Source of the DNA: Pomphorhynchus laevis
Lineage: Eukaryota > Acanthocephala > Palaeacanthocephala > Echinorhynchida > Pomphorhynchidae
DNA: 64,000 nucleotides
NCBI GenBank assembly: GCA_012934845.2
Contig: WNNJ02003005.1
Coordinates: 223,175-287,174, forward strand
Direction of reading: 5' to 3'
Shown: in pieces, positions 46,301 to 56,500 of the stretch
Layout: the number at the start of each line of letters is the position of its first letter
Numbering within the stretch: the stretch's first letter is position 1
The notes under the pieces: generated by a model
Seen by the model: the letters and a program-made list of their open reading frames with translations, nothing else
What the model was told of the DNA's origin: nothing
The model's database searches: none
Made by a program: the position numbers and the translations under genes

Positions 46301-49300
46301 AATACGCTTAGGGTGTCGTAGCAGCCTAAGGTTTTAATGTTAAAATGTAATTTAGATTAAATTGAATTTAGGAAACATGTTTTGTGGTATCATAAGTAAA
46401 TGATCTTTGAATTTATGTGATTACCAATTTGAAAGTAAGTTAAAAAATTGTGAATTAATAATTAAGAACATAATGTGATTTTATTAAATATTCAAAACAG
46501 TTAAAATTTCATATAGCCTAGAAACGATCAGTAAATATATGGAGAATGAATATTATCGGGAATCGTCTACTTTTGTTGTTTTTGACCTTGCCTGGAAATG
46601 TTCAAGAGATACATCTACACTTCTATGGTTTGCCTTAATCTTATGTCTGTAGATAATTCTTTATTTTACGTTCAGGGGCGCTGTAGTCTCAGTTGCGTAT
46701 CAATACGCTATCGATCTTATTGACAATCAGCTATATCTAGATCAGATAGCTAGCCTTCAATCGCATGCGAGTAGACTGCGACATGCGTATGTACTTACTT
46801 TTACATTGTCCCACTTCTTAAGCCATGTTTAAGATATGGAAACGAAGCTTCAGTTTGTTGCCTGCGAATTAACTTCATTGAGGAGTATCCTTTTAGATTT
46901 GATAGTTGCTGCATTTAAATTATAGAAATGGAACAATCAGAAATCGTGAAAAGTATAGAATTAATTTAAACTTCAGTGACTACTATCGACGTCATTAGAA
47001 TAAATTTGCACTTTGAAATGGCGAATTGGTGTGATCTAACATAGATTTCATAGAGAACAGAAACTTATGTCTTACCCACAGATAGATCACCAATGAAATT
47101 ATACATAACACAGAAAGATTAATTAATATTTTATTTAATTTTAAATAATAAAATAATCAAAAATTTAATAAATTAAGCAATTAATCTTTAAATTTCAAAC
47201 TGTTTTGAAATAGTTTTTTATTTTTATATTCACAACTTTATTTTTACAGTTTATAGTTACTACAATATTCCAAAGAATATTAAAAACTACTATTTTTATC
47301 TAGTTACTGCATAGTTCAAAAAAAATGAAGACTATGAATGCTAGCAACCAAATACTGTCGATTGACTAGCAAATATAATAAATAGTTGTGATGGATTGTT
47401 AAAGCAAATATATTGTTAAATAAAAACGCAATTGTTTGACTAACAAACGCAAATCAAAATGCAAAAACTCGAATGTATTAACGTGTTTTTAAAATTATAT
47501 AGAATTATTTCGTTCATATTGGAAGTAACATTAAATCATCGACTAGAAAACTTAAAAAATTAGCAAAATCTCTTTTATTGAGATTAAATCTCTTAAATTT
47601 CTAAACTTTTATAAACTCAAAACTAATATTGAGAATAAATTCTAGTCTTTATAGTAAGTTACTTCCTTATAACGGTTAAGCTTAAAATGTTCTGTACTAA
47701 GGCAATGGACTTTGTGGGACAGTTTCTACAGTAGTATATACGTTCACTGTCTTTTCCGTCTATGGAATGTTAGAGGACGGTCTCGACTTAATGAATTTTT
47801 AGCAGATTTGGGGTAATCGAACTTATAAAGTGACAATTGCTTCTTTATTTTTGCTTTCCAATTAGAATTTCTTTACAAGATGCTAAGAGATCTTTTGCGT
47901 CCTTAGATTCCTCAGTTTGTGAACGTTTACAAAGCGCGATAAAGGCGGATCGATTGAAAGCTAAATATCAGTACGCATTTTCTATTAATCATTAAAATAT
48001 TTTATATTCAACATTAAATAGAAAGTATTTAGTTTTATAAATTTGCCCACTTTCTTAATATCATAATGCAATCATATAAGACCGACGAGAAAGAAAGACG
48101 AAGTACACCACTAGATGCCTTTTCGTCATCACAATGACTCATCAGTGCCAGATCCCTCCCACTGCTGAATGCGGAGAGGAGGGCTAGTAATGCTAGTTCT
48201 CTGCATCCAGCAGTGGGAGGGATCTGGCACTTACGAGTCATTGTGATGACAAAACGGCATCTAGCAGTGTTCTTCATCTTTCTTTCGCGTCGAACTTATA
48301 TGATTACAAACATTCACGCGGAATAGTATCATTTGAGTAATATCATAATGGTTTTAAATATTGGAATGAATTTGCAATGAACTCGATTTATATTGCTTAA
48401 ATTATCTTAAGATTTAATTTATCAATTTTTCAACGGGTTTCATTCATTTTATATTAATTATCTTTTTGAATAAATAAATTTCCTCATAAAATTAATATCT
48501 AACATTATTTTACACTATAATACTCTTTATTATAATAAATATTTATTGTAGTTTATTTTGTATAATTTATTTATGATATTTATTCTATAACGACTAAAGC
48601 TTCAAAATGTTTGTCTGTTTTTTTTAATTTAATTATAATGTTTTATCTAAAAAAAATAAAAATTTAATGTATTATGTATACAAAAGTAATTTTGCTAACT
48701 GTTTATTTTATATAAGAAATGCTTAATGATTTTAACATGTTTGCTGTTACGTAGCTATGACGAAAGCGCATTTTTTGTACCAACATTTGTGGTTCAGTTT
48801 GCACATCGTTTATGCTGTAATGCAATCGATTTTGCAATAACTTTACATGCTGTGCTGATGGATCGGGTTTGTTTTTACTTAATGTATTTTAAAATGAATT
48901 GTTTTATTTGAGCAGGAATCACTACAAGAAGACAGCAGTGACTTGTTTGTAAAGGCAATGCGATGCTTTGACTGGTGTATATCATAATTAGTAACAAAGT
49001 AGTTGACCTTTTGTTTGTTCACTTTAAACAGGAATGATACCTCAATCGAAATATCGTTTGGAATTTGTAAACAAGTTTATAAAAAGCTGATAAGTGAGAT
49101 GCAGAATCTATTAGAAGCTCAAAAGCTCATATCATATGGACGGTTTATCCATGTAGCCTATCAAATCGAGGTCAGTTCTTATAAGATATTTTTAAAATAC
49201 ATAATTTAATCTAAATTATTAATCATTAATTGATATTAATATCAATATTTTATATTAATCATTAATTTAAATTATTAATTATCTTATAAAATAATTATTT

Positions 49301-50291
49301 TAAATTTAATTTAAATTATTAATTATTTAAATTATTTGAACTCCTTAAAATAAAGAGTAAACTCGTTAATATTCTTCTATTAATTAAAAAGTTTGCCTTT
49401 ATTTGGTTAATAAATAGTTTGCTCTTATTTGGTATATATAATTGAGGTTTAGAGTTAAAGTTAAATATAATTCACGTATTTAATTTAAACTCAAACTGTG
49501 TCTTAAATTCGAATAAAAGTTCCGATATAAATAGTTTAAATTTGTTAAGAGTATAACTAATATTTGGATTGTTTTGGGTTTAAAAAAAAATAAATCTAAT
49601 TCATATTGGATATACCAATCACAACGTTGTAATTTGACATTTTATAAAAATATTAGATTGAATCTAAATATTCAATTAATATTAAAGGAATATATTTGGT
49701 AATTGCTTATTAAACATTTCTTTTAAGAAAATTGACTTACATACTGTTCGTCTTAATGTCATAATTGTAAAATCATAAACTCTGTTGTTTATTTTAAGTC
49801 CTTTTTTGTAGGACGAATCTCCGGATTCGCTTTGGAACAGTATTTCTGCACTTCAGTTGTTATCTCAATACCTACTACAAGCCCACTATCACAGCGTATT
49901 TTCCACACACGCATATTTTGTTTTTAAATAACTTAATATAATAGACTTCGTCGAGAAAAGCTCGACTTTTGCCTTTAATTCTTAACGTTTATGCTGATGA
50001 CACCTATAATACACTTATAGGAATTACCTGTCCTCAAGTTACAAGAATAAAGTAAGCCTAAACATCAGTAATCGTGAAAACCGTGTTATTTAGCTATTTT
50101 CCAGGGGTATTTGAAAAGGCAATTCGAGAAGCAGGTATAACAACGGCATCTTTTCCAGAATTCAGTCGAACGGGTAAAATCAAATCATCGAAATAATTTT
50201 TTAAATTTGAAATTTAGTTGTAAAAGTATCACGAGAAGAAACTGATTTGTTACTATCCATTTGCAATCAATTAGTACCAAGAAGAAATTAA
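25323..50291 (+). CDS. CDC45: CDC45 replication factor, 18 exons over 25 kb
   Basis: CDC45 joins MCM2-7 and GINS to form the replicative helicase. Exons: 25323-25376, 27850-27909, 39637-39720, 41420-41514, 41554-41677, 41727-41776, 46532-46648, 46676-46786, 46834-46884, 47681-47812, 47866-47970, 48755-48866, 48916-48974, 49032-49170, 49812-49895, 49945-50051, 50094-50173, 50218-50291. Every GT-AG junction keeps phase, giving 545 residues (human 566). Hallmarks: MVFLIDARNEFYFELRDT, VFYIIDSMRPFHVHNVYN, SSTFVVFDLAWKCSRD, HASRLRHAYGNEA, LWNVRGRSRLNEFLADLG, DAKRSFASLD, TSSRKARLLPLIL and NYFPGVFEKAIREAG. The acidic middle loop is short. The DHH-like motif I (SDVDA in human) reads NQTVEG; animal CDC45 is catalytically inactive anyway. 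Introns 1, 2 and 6 are stuffed with retroelements. No break is seen. Confidence 0.93.
25570..26450 (+). pseudogene. RTE-type LINE fragment in CDC45 intron 1
   Basis: Reads in shifting frames as PWTLLYADDVMIASV (catalytic box), KVYRNVVRPVAIYDSECWPT, MLRWIVGVT, then TRLRWYGHVLRFDKDTLAR and GKRPRGRLKQR, the classic RTE ORF C-terminus. It ends ACGGGACAAACGCTGAAG followed by short A/G-rich repeats, the usual RTE 3' end. It is 5'-truncated with several frameshifts, hence dead. Confidence 0.85.
26695..27300 (+). repeat. two decayed Penelope-type 3' tails
   Basis: 26,695-26,830 has GTGCCGAAACCTGATAAC. 27,050-27,300 has AAACCTGATAGC, AATGACCTCTAATCC and TTATTCTGATACATCGTCTG. Both match the tail of the PLE at 13.4 kb. 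No coding sequence is attached. Confidence 0.65.
27301..27849. other. AT-rich part of CDC45 intron 1
   Basis: AAAAAAGTTTTTATTAATAAA occurs in three short tandem copies near 27,550-27,605. I see no gene. Confidence 0.6.
28169..28455 (-). mobile_element. short RTE-derived retroposon with 17-bp target duplication
   Basis: The 17-bp sequence GTCTAAAGACGACAATT flanks the element exactly, at 28,169-28,185 and 28,439-28,455. The 253-bp insert reads on the minus strand from GGCCGGTCCCAAGCCCG to CGGAATAAACGCTGAAG plus an (AAG)-rich tail. The head resembles RTE 5' ORF sequence and the tail matches the RTE LINE end at 26.43 kb. It is therefore an internally deleted, non-autonomous copy moved by RTE machinery, and it is young enough to keep perfect target repeats. 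The frame at 28,262-28,444 is not a gene. Confidence 0.85.
28456..29177. other. CDC45 intron 2, AT-rich
   Basis: AT-rich sequence with no recognisable gene. It serves as the 3' flank of the nested antisense gene; no clear AATAAA is seen for that gene. Confidence 0.5.
29178..30336 (-). CDS. secreted acidic repeat protein with a four-cysteine patch, nested in CDC45 intron 2
   Basis: Three exons on the minus strand: 30,336-30,240, 30,187-30,080 and 30,031-29,178, with GT-AG introns of 52 and 48 bp in phase. The product is 352 residues. Residues 1-22 are a clear signal peptide (MLPKTLGLCALYFVICFL then SASMA). Next comes a basic patch, DCECGRDRTPKTCDTRRC, with spacing C-x-C-x8-C-x4-C. Then a charged linker, and then 2.8 tandem repeats of 80 residues (240 bp) rich in E, K, D, S and T, such as VKVSTELNADEDISKESEK, which look disordered. 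I do not recognise the family. The cysteine spacing resembles small disulfide peptides such as apamin or tertiapin, but the rest does not. A TATTTAAAG box lies about 55 bp before the ATG. Long frames on the plus strand are repeat shadows. Confidence 0.8.
30337..31689. other. CDC45 intron 2, AT-rich, upstream region of the nested gene
   Basis: Contains the promoter side of the antisense gene and otherwise only AT-rich DNA. Confidence 0.5.
31740..33960 (-). pseudogene. CR1/L2-like LINE, ORF2 part
   Basis: Frames at 33,130-33,759 and 32,077-33,027 join neighbouring RT parts. Seen are a linker with APWFDSDCSLSKRRLRHSF, then WKCATVRPLIKKQ, FSPFQAAFRSNYSTEIA, SLDLSSAFDIVDHSIL, GLPQGSVLGPILF, MQYADDIIIYAHAHA and LSLNPDKSKIMWI. 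The C-terminal LLWNHLPIHIH and KRQIRSHLNNLSA end at 31,798. The apurinic endonuclease half is absent, and two or three frame changes interrupt the rest. Related to the copy at 20.2-21.8 kb but better preserved. Confidence 0.85.
33961..35640. repeat. AT-rich intron with local duplications and a PLE scrap
   Basis: A block starting TTTAATTTGTACGTTTATCA occurs at 34,570 and 34,868. AATTTGTCGTAAATTAATAA is repeated near 34,440-34,560. At 34,670-34,730, CAATGACACATGGAATAGTC matches the PLE coding region at 36,600, so a short piece of that element was copied here. Confidence 0.6.
35640..37021 (+). mobile_element. Penelope-like element with GIY-YIG endonuclease
   Basis: Frames from 35,856 onward give PLE reverse transcriptase (YEQTDGLAMSNPLALILCEL, catalytic VRYVDDAFVV, NSLTFLAVLVNR) followed by the linker VNQFPEWAVKKALY. 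The GIY-YIG endonuclease comes last: CDKIYIGQTVQGINKRVRQH, with a downstream E in KRNIFEAFYINKLN. Domain order RT then GIY-YIG is that of Penelope/Neptune-type elements. A few breaks separate the frames and the 5' part is missing, so it is dead. Distinct from the PLE at 11.6 kb. Confidence 0.85.
37022..37860 (+). repeat. duplicated tail sequence after the GIY-YIG PLE
   Basis: GTTTTGTACTTTTGTTGTACATTTTTAG and the following TGTTTGCTGCGGT occur at about 37,259-37,325 and again at 37,687-37,750. This looks like a partly doubled PLE terminal repeat. Short hydrophobic frames here are low-complexity artefacts. Confidence 0.6.
37861..39065. repeat. cluster of hammerhead-like terminal repeats in alternating orientation
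   Basis: A module (CTGAAGATGC...GAAATATC, then ACCTGATAGTTCCTGGAAAT, AATTTAGTAATTACCC, GATTATGTTCAATTGATT) occurs at 37,870-38,015 (+), 38,075-38,240 (-), 38,495-38,645 (-), 38,650-38,800 (+) and partly at 38,965-39,065 (+). The copy at 38,191-38,240 (-) has a 9-bp stem I (AATCATTTT/AAAATGATT) and a 7-bp stem II (GCTAGTA/TACTAGC) followed by GAAATATC, a hammerhead fold with an altered CUGA box. The same family recurs at 57.4-57.9 and 61.1-61.6 kb. Confidence 0.7.
39066..39636. other. end of CDC45 intron 2, AT-rich
   Basis: Only AT-rich sequence before CDC45 exon 3. Confidence 0.6.
39721..41419. repeat. CDC45 intron 3 with a local duplication
   Basis: A block starting TTAATTGTAACTTAAATCAT and holding GACATCCATTAAACGAATAA occurs twice (about 41,190 and 41,298). 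The remainder is AT-rich without genes. Confidence 0.65.
41777..42393 (+). other. CDC45 intron 6, first part, with a hammerhead-like hairpin
   Basis: At about 42,352-42,383, TTAAGATAATAGCGAAAGCT then ATCGAAATAG forms a stem-II-like hairpin (ATAGC/GCTAT) followed by GAAAT. It matches 45,606-45,640 beyond the LINE, so the LINE may have landed in or beside a Penelope-type terminal repeat. Confidence 0.4.
42410..44989 (-). pseudogene. R2-like LINE with restriction-like endonuclease
   Basis: The longest frame (44,989-43,358) starts MQANTASCAVCGGSFRLN, a Cys2-His-type zinc finger (C8, C11, H24), as in R2-clade LINEs. RT boxes follow: NLMALNKPDGGIRPIAIG, HQLGVATPNGMEQIVHQ, KIDLANAFNTLNRD, RRGVQQGDPLGPVLFCLAID and the catalytic NRWYLDDGIIGG. 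The reading frame changes near 43,370 and again near 43,185. The last frame carries the Cys-His knuckle (CRRCLRMADKFGFH) and the endonuclease start RPADILFYKDPPLAV, then is cut off at about 42,430. The R-x2-D endonuclease and RT wording point to the Utopia-like branch of RLE LINEs. Dead copy, antisense in CDC45 intron 6. Plus-strand frames over it are shadows. Confidence 0.85.
44990..46531 (+). repeat. rest of CDC45 intron 6, with a hammerhead-like motif
   Basis: At 45,606-45,640, CCTGATGAT, a perfect GATAGC-AGGA-GCTATC hairpin, then GAAATATATAA. This is CUGAUGA, stem II and GAAA in hammerhead order with one extra T before stem II. AT-rich otherwise. The frame at 45,472-45,714 is low-complexity and not supported as a gene. 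Confidence 0.5.
46649..46675 (+). other. 27-bp CDC45 intron
   Basis: GTAGATAATTCTTTATTTTA then CGTTCAG would be removed to join LLWFALILCL to GAVVSVAYQYA in phase. It contains an in-frame TAG, so retention would truncate CDC45. Confidence 0.65.
46885..47680. other. CDC45 intron 9
   Basis: AT-rich DNA; no repeat family or gene recognised. Confidence 0.6.
48070..48305. repeat. foldback element with two hammerhead-like cores, in CDC45 intron 11
   Basis: Two arms of about 110 bp are reverse complements (ATCATATAAG...GCCAGATCCCTCCCACTGCTG and its mirror CAGCAGTGGGAGGGATCTGGC...TATATGAT), with a centre of about 25 bp. On the minus strand the left arm reads CTGATGA, a GTCAT-TGTG-ATGAC hairpin, then GAAA (48,121-48,145). 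The right arm holds the same motif on the plus strand with changes (CTTACGA, AAAA). The 80-codon minus-strand frame here is a shadow. Confidence 0.8.
48121..48145 (-). ncRNA. hammerhead-like core in the foldback element
   Basis: CTGATGA, perfect 5-bp stem II with a TGTG loop, GAAA. Stem I and stem III are not obvious in this copy, so cleavage is uncertain; the core itself matches the hammerhead consensus. Confidence 0.5.
49171..49811. other. CDC45 intron 14
   Basis: AT-rich with no gene. Confidence 0.6.
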
Positions 50292-50333
50292 AGTTTTGCT
50301 TAAAGGATATTAACAGGAGATTTGTAATTGTAA

Positions 50334-50339
50334 AATAAA
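50334..50339 (+). promoter_or_regulatory. CDC45 polyadenylation signal AATAAA
   Basis: AATAAA lies 43 bases after the CDC45 stop, followed by T/G-rich DNA. The convergent mannosidase gene ends about 220 bases further on. Confidence 0.6.
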
Positions 50340-50559
50340 TGTTTTTATGCTCAACGGGGAAAAATGTACTTGCGATTTACCTTAAAAAGAAAAATTTTCA
50401 ATTTATAACATTTTCTTCAGAATGAGAACCTTTTGAGAGTTCACTAAATTCTGAAATGATTGTCTGTCCATCTAGGCTTGTTTCTTTCACGTTTTTGAGC
50501 ATAACACAATTTCTATCAAATATCGACTAAATCAAAACTTTGTTGTTTAATAAGTTCGA

Positions 50560-53500
50560 TCAAAATAATGCTATATTATTAAAGCTAAGCGTCGATACCT
50601 CCAAATCTAGGACTATAGAATCCGATAGTATGGCATCTTCATTGTCTTCAAACATATGCTCGATACGTATCATAACTGAAATGAGATCATTATGTTTACT
50701 TTGAACTATAAGCGATAAAAGCGATAGGCCGTCAGGTAATACCGCCCTCAAGCTTGATAGTAATAATCTGTTGTTATTTGTTGACAACGCTGAGGAATAG
50801 AACATTACAGCCGGATTATTTATACGGTTAAGCATGGAACGACGATGAACAGATCCAGTGTTTGTTGATGTCAGAAGAATATAATGTTGAACTAAATGGA
50901 AATAAAAATAATCACTTGCTGGCACTATTACTATTACATTTTGTCCATATTCCAGTTCCATCTTCATATCTTTCATCTAATATCTCATCCATTCCTAGAC
51001 CATCATCATTGACAGAACGTTTCGCGACCTGTTAAATATTTAATTATTAGGTTAATAATGTTATGATCAGTTTTAATTTCAAAATTAAATAACTTAATTC
51101 AAGGAGCTAAAAATTGGGTCGATGAATAGACGATACTGCAGGCTAATTTAAGTATGCTATTTTTATTTAATATTGTTTTCGTTCTTATTTAATAATTTTA
51201 TTGTATGATCGGTCTTACTTTCAGAAGTTAATAAAGCTTGGCCTTAATTTCTGGAGTCAAAATTGGGTCGAGGAATAGGTGCCGAAATCTGAAAACAGAT
51301 ATCTAATCTTAATACCTAATCTTAATCTTAATTAGATATCCTTTAATCATCTAATTATGATGCATCGTATATTACTTATAAATCAATTCAAAAAAATTAA
51401 TTTAGAGAAATTCTTACCTTAACAAATCTAAATTTATATAATTTATGAATTAAAATATTTAATTAGTTAACTTGTAATTTGATATCACTTATATAAAATA
51501 ATATTAGTTTTATAAACTAATTTATTAAAATGTTTGTTATTTAATATTGCATTCATGTATTTATTATAATATTTTATCTATAAAATAATATCATATTACA
51601 TTACATCTACCTTGTGTATTACATATACCTTGTTTATTACAGACTAATTATTATAATTACCATTATATATCCTCGTGGTCTTTCTATTTGTCAGAAATAT
51701 AAATATTGCGATTTTCTATCAGCTATTAATTTAAAAAATTTAAAATTTTTCTATTTTCTATTGATTTATAACGTATATTTAAATATATTTAAATTTACAC
51801 AATTTAATAGACGTTCTTGCATACCAAAATATATTGGATGTAAAATAACAATCATAAATTAGTATTAATTAAATAATAGTAGGCGAAATTCATATCAGTA
51901 GAAAATTATCATTTTTATTATCGATTAATAATAGATAATATTATTAATAATAGATAATAAAAAATCTATTAATAATAGATAATAAAAAATTATTATCTAT
52001 TATTATTTTTCGATAAGATTACAGTTTTGATTTTTTTATTAAATTTCTATAAAGTCGAAAATCAATATCATAAACATTTTTTGCATAAAAACCGCTAATG
52101 TCAGTAGAATTTTACCGCTTTCATTGAAAATGCTTTATTAAAAATAAGGCACTTACCGCAAATTCGAATACAGCTCCTTTGTTCTCCTCACAATAGAATA
52201 CCGTACCACCCTGTGTTCTGTCAGTTAGTATCGTCATTTCAATTGGGGGTGCCTATGTGATAGACAACATTTGGTGCCTATTTATGACAACGTTTCAGAG
52301 TTTATACCTTAATATACATGAATCCACAAATCGGTCTGTAACATTCTGCGATTGAGTCGTTTAATGGTGATGTAAACCATTTGGACGGACACATGCTTTA
52401 CAAATGATAAACGTTGCATTATATGAAACAAAAGTATGTCTACCGATTCTTAACGTTTCGTCGGCAATTTGAATCGGCCACAAAATAATCGCTCTGATCA
52501 ATATTTGTGTTATAGCGTACGACTAATGTTCGAGATACAACACTAGATATTCAGAAAATAAATTAAATTTTTAAAAATTTTAAATTTCCCTTTATTTATC
52601 CAAATAAAGGAAAATTGCGCTATTTCAAAGAAACAAAACTGCATGGATTTAAGCATTTCCAAAATGCTTAAAATGCTTAAAATGCTTACTTCTTACATAG
52701 CTACTTTATTCACAGTATTCAATACTACTTCAACTTGATATAACATTCTTCTCGAATGTTACTTTAACAACTTGATAGAAAATCCATATAGCTCAGTTGT
52801 GGCGTTTTGAGAATTTGTAAAATATAAATGATATTATCCGTCTTGACGATTATTTTTATCTGATTAAAAATACACATTTTATAATGGAATAAAAGCTACA
52901 TAACTAAGTAGTCATTATAAAATAAAAAATACCTATTTTACATTGATAACCAAAATTATAAAATTTTCATAAAGTTTTGGCATAAATTTGTTGTGCATTT
53001 AAATCGAAATTGAAGTAGTTTCTGGAAATAATATTAATATTTTATTAATTTTTTAATTAAAATTTTATTTGAAATTAATTAAATTTAGCGATTAATTTAA
53101 ACATAATCACGATTATTAGTAACAGCTTTTTAAGTATTACTAAATGATGTTTAAGGATGAGCTTTTATTTGTTATATAAAAATGATCTACTACAATTAAT
53201 AAGTATTTATTTAATCTATAATTAAATAAATCATTCCAGTTGTCAATCAAATTTTTATAATTTAATTTTATTAAAATCTTTAAATTTTTTACTGAAAGAA
53301 ATTAATTTTGCTTTACCATTTTTTATTTTAAAATATATTTATTAAATAATTATTTATTTAATAATTTTATTTTATAAAAAATAAAATTTAATGATTAAAC
53401 AGCTAACAGGAGATAGCTTTTTATATTAATTATATTTTTGATATTATTAAAACATCATATTACAAAATGTTACTTTGTATTGAAAATTTAACGATAATGA

Positions 53501-56500
53501 AAATTATCGTTAAATGAAAATTAATTACATTAATATCGATTAATGAAAATTAATTAATCTAATGTAAATTAGATAGATAAATATTTATTAAATATTTTTT
53601 TATTAAATTAGATAGATCAATAATATTCTTGTATGTTATATTTTAATATATTAAAATTTTTCTTGTTAGTTATTTCTGTAACAAAAATATTTCTGTTTCT
53701 TCAGATATGATTCTTAATTAATAATGCTTTTAGAAATAAATTTAACGATTTCCGTAACCTTTTGTTCATATACAATAACTGTATGTGAGCTATTGATTAT
53801 CAAAATTAGTTATTTTAATAAATTATTTTGTCAAGTAAATAGCCGTCACCCTAAGGATACCTTGTTTTCTATTGCAGAAAATGATTTACTTAATATATTT
53901 TCGACAATAGGCTTAAATATCGCAGTATTTGTTCAGAAGAACACTTCATTTATTTAATTGGTTGTAACCAAGATGAATATATCACATTTGTATTACATTT
54001 TAATAAATTAATAAATAAATTAATTATAATTAATTATTTATAAATTGTTATTTACATCAATTACATTTACATTAATTACGTTTATTAAATTTTGATAAAT
54101 AATTTTAGAAAATAATGAATAAATTATATAAAATAATAAATAAATATTTAATAAACTACTTTTTGCTAAATAATATCAAGAGAGTTACAATGCGATTATA
54201 TATAACATATTATGTTATAATATTTTAACATAATATTATTAATATGTTATATTAATGATAACATAATGTCATAATGTATAGAACCATTAATATATAGAGT
54301 TATAAAGTTATATGAAAATTAAAAGGAATTAAATTAATTAAATCATGTAGGCATTGTTAAAAGAATTAGTAATTAAGAAATTGCTTATGAGTTAACAAAA
54401 AATCTAACTTCAAATCTTTTAATAATTAGTTTCATCTAATTGCAATCTATAGACATTTTTCATTGGACAAATTAACATCTAAATATATTTGAATAAATGC
54501 AATCATTTAAATTTATATAAATAAACACGTTTTAATGTCATTAAGATAATCGTAAAGCTTAAGTGATAAACAGATAATAATAAGATAACCGTTTATTATT
54601 AAGTTCAAATAGTTTAACGAATTATTATTAATTATTATTTACAGTTTCACGAATTATTTTTTCGATATTGTGCTGATTACCTTAAACTATAAAAATTAAA
54701 AAATAAAGCAATAAAAAAATAATATATATTTTTTATCTAATATCGAAAACGTTAACGTGTTATAAACCTTACTAAGGTAACATAATTTATCCTGCTGTAA
54801 ATATGTTTCATTGAGATTAAGCTTGTTTTGATTTTATATTCAGCAATTCATTTTAGGATTAGAAATATTTATAATCTGAAAAAATACATAGTCGTGATTT
54901 AAATACTACGCATATTAAAAAAAACAATTTAATTGTTAATATAATTAACATTCAAATGTTAATGTTTACAATATTATGTTAATATTTATTATTTCAGTCC
55001 TTCTCAAAAATTTTATTAAAATTTTAATAAAAAATAAAAATTTTATTTTTAAAATATAAATTTTAAAAATAAAATTTTAATTTAAACTTTGAACGCAAAG
55101 TTTAAAATAAAAACTAAAAAGACAATTGAAAAGACATTAGAAGAATATAAAAGTAAATGCAAACTTGTATTTTTACCTTTGACCGACCAGTGAGCCAACA
55201 AGTCCATGCATTTCTACTGATCCGTTGTATGATAATCTTATCGTTATGTTGACTTGAATATTTTGTTCGACGTCTACAAATCGAGTTGACGTCTGCTGTA
55301 CAAAGTCATCACTCTAAAATTGGAATAATTTTGTAATTTGCTTAACTGATCTTAATTATAAAAGCCAACAAACTAATTTGTCGTTGTCAGATATTAACCT
55401 ACATAGAAATGTAAATAAAATATAATTTTAAAAATATTTTTTACATTTATAATCACATAAAAGTATGAAATGCAGATTCGACGCTACATATTATTTCAAA
55501 AAATAATTTAATATCTTAATAAACAATCAATTTTATATTGATTTTTTGAATTATGTTTCGATATAATTTATTAATAATAATTTAGATATAATTTATGTAC
55601 ATTAACGTCATTATTACGTGAACAACAAATATCTACGAACGCAGTGTGCAAATGCTTCGGTATTTTTAATTCCCAATATTTCTTTGAATTACGTACTTGA
55701 TATATATATACTTAATAAAATTTACAATTTTTATAATATTTTTTATAACAGTCAATATGCACAGTGTGTTACATATAATTTGCAGGAATATATCATATCG
55801 ATCACCCATCGAGCTATTCCTAGTTCGATTCCTAGTTCGCATTATAGAAATAGTTCGATTCTCAGTACGAACTATAGGAATAATTTGAACTAGGAATAGA
55901 TGAGGATTCTATCTATTTCAATTCCTAGGAATAGATAGAAGAAATATTATATTTAGAAATATGTGAGAAATGTTTAAGTTCAAATCCTTGTTAATGAGAA
56001 TTCAAGTTAAAAATACGAGTATATCTGAGCATAGAAAAACATTAATCAGCACTTCGTAAGAACTAGGATATCGGGTATATTGCCCATAAAACCCTGCATG
56101 TATCAACCAAAACTAATTGGTATAAAGGAAAATAAGTAACCAATTATGAAGATCCCTATCAATGTTTTTAGTAAAGTTTTGAAGGCTTATTCAAGGTTTT
56201 GAATAAGGTATAAATCAAGGTTTTGAATTTTTTATAATTTATATAATTTACGGATGGGCGCTCATTCAAGGCAAATAATTGTAATTAACATAATTGGATG
56301 AAGAAAGCATAGTCTCATTAAAATACATTACTAAGCAAATACTTAACTCAACTGAGAATTAATAATTGAGCAAGCTATATATAAAATTTAAGGATTATTA
56401 AACAATGCTTTTATAATATCAAACAGCACCCTTGAATTGATATCTTAATATCTTAATTTATCTTGAATAAATTAAGATATTTATTCAAGATAAATGTAAA

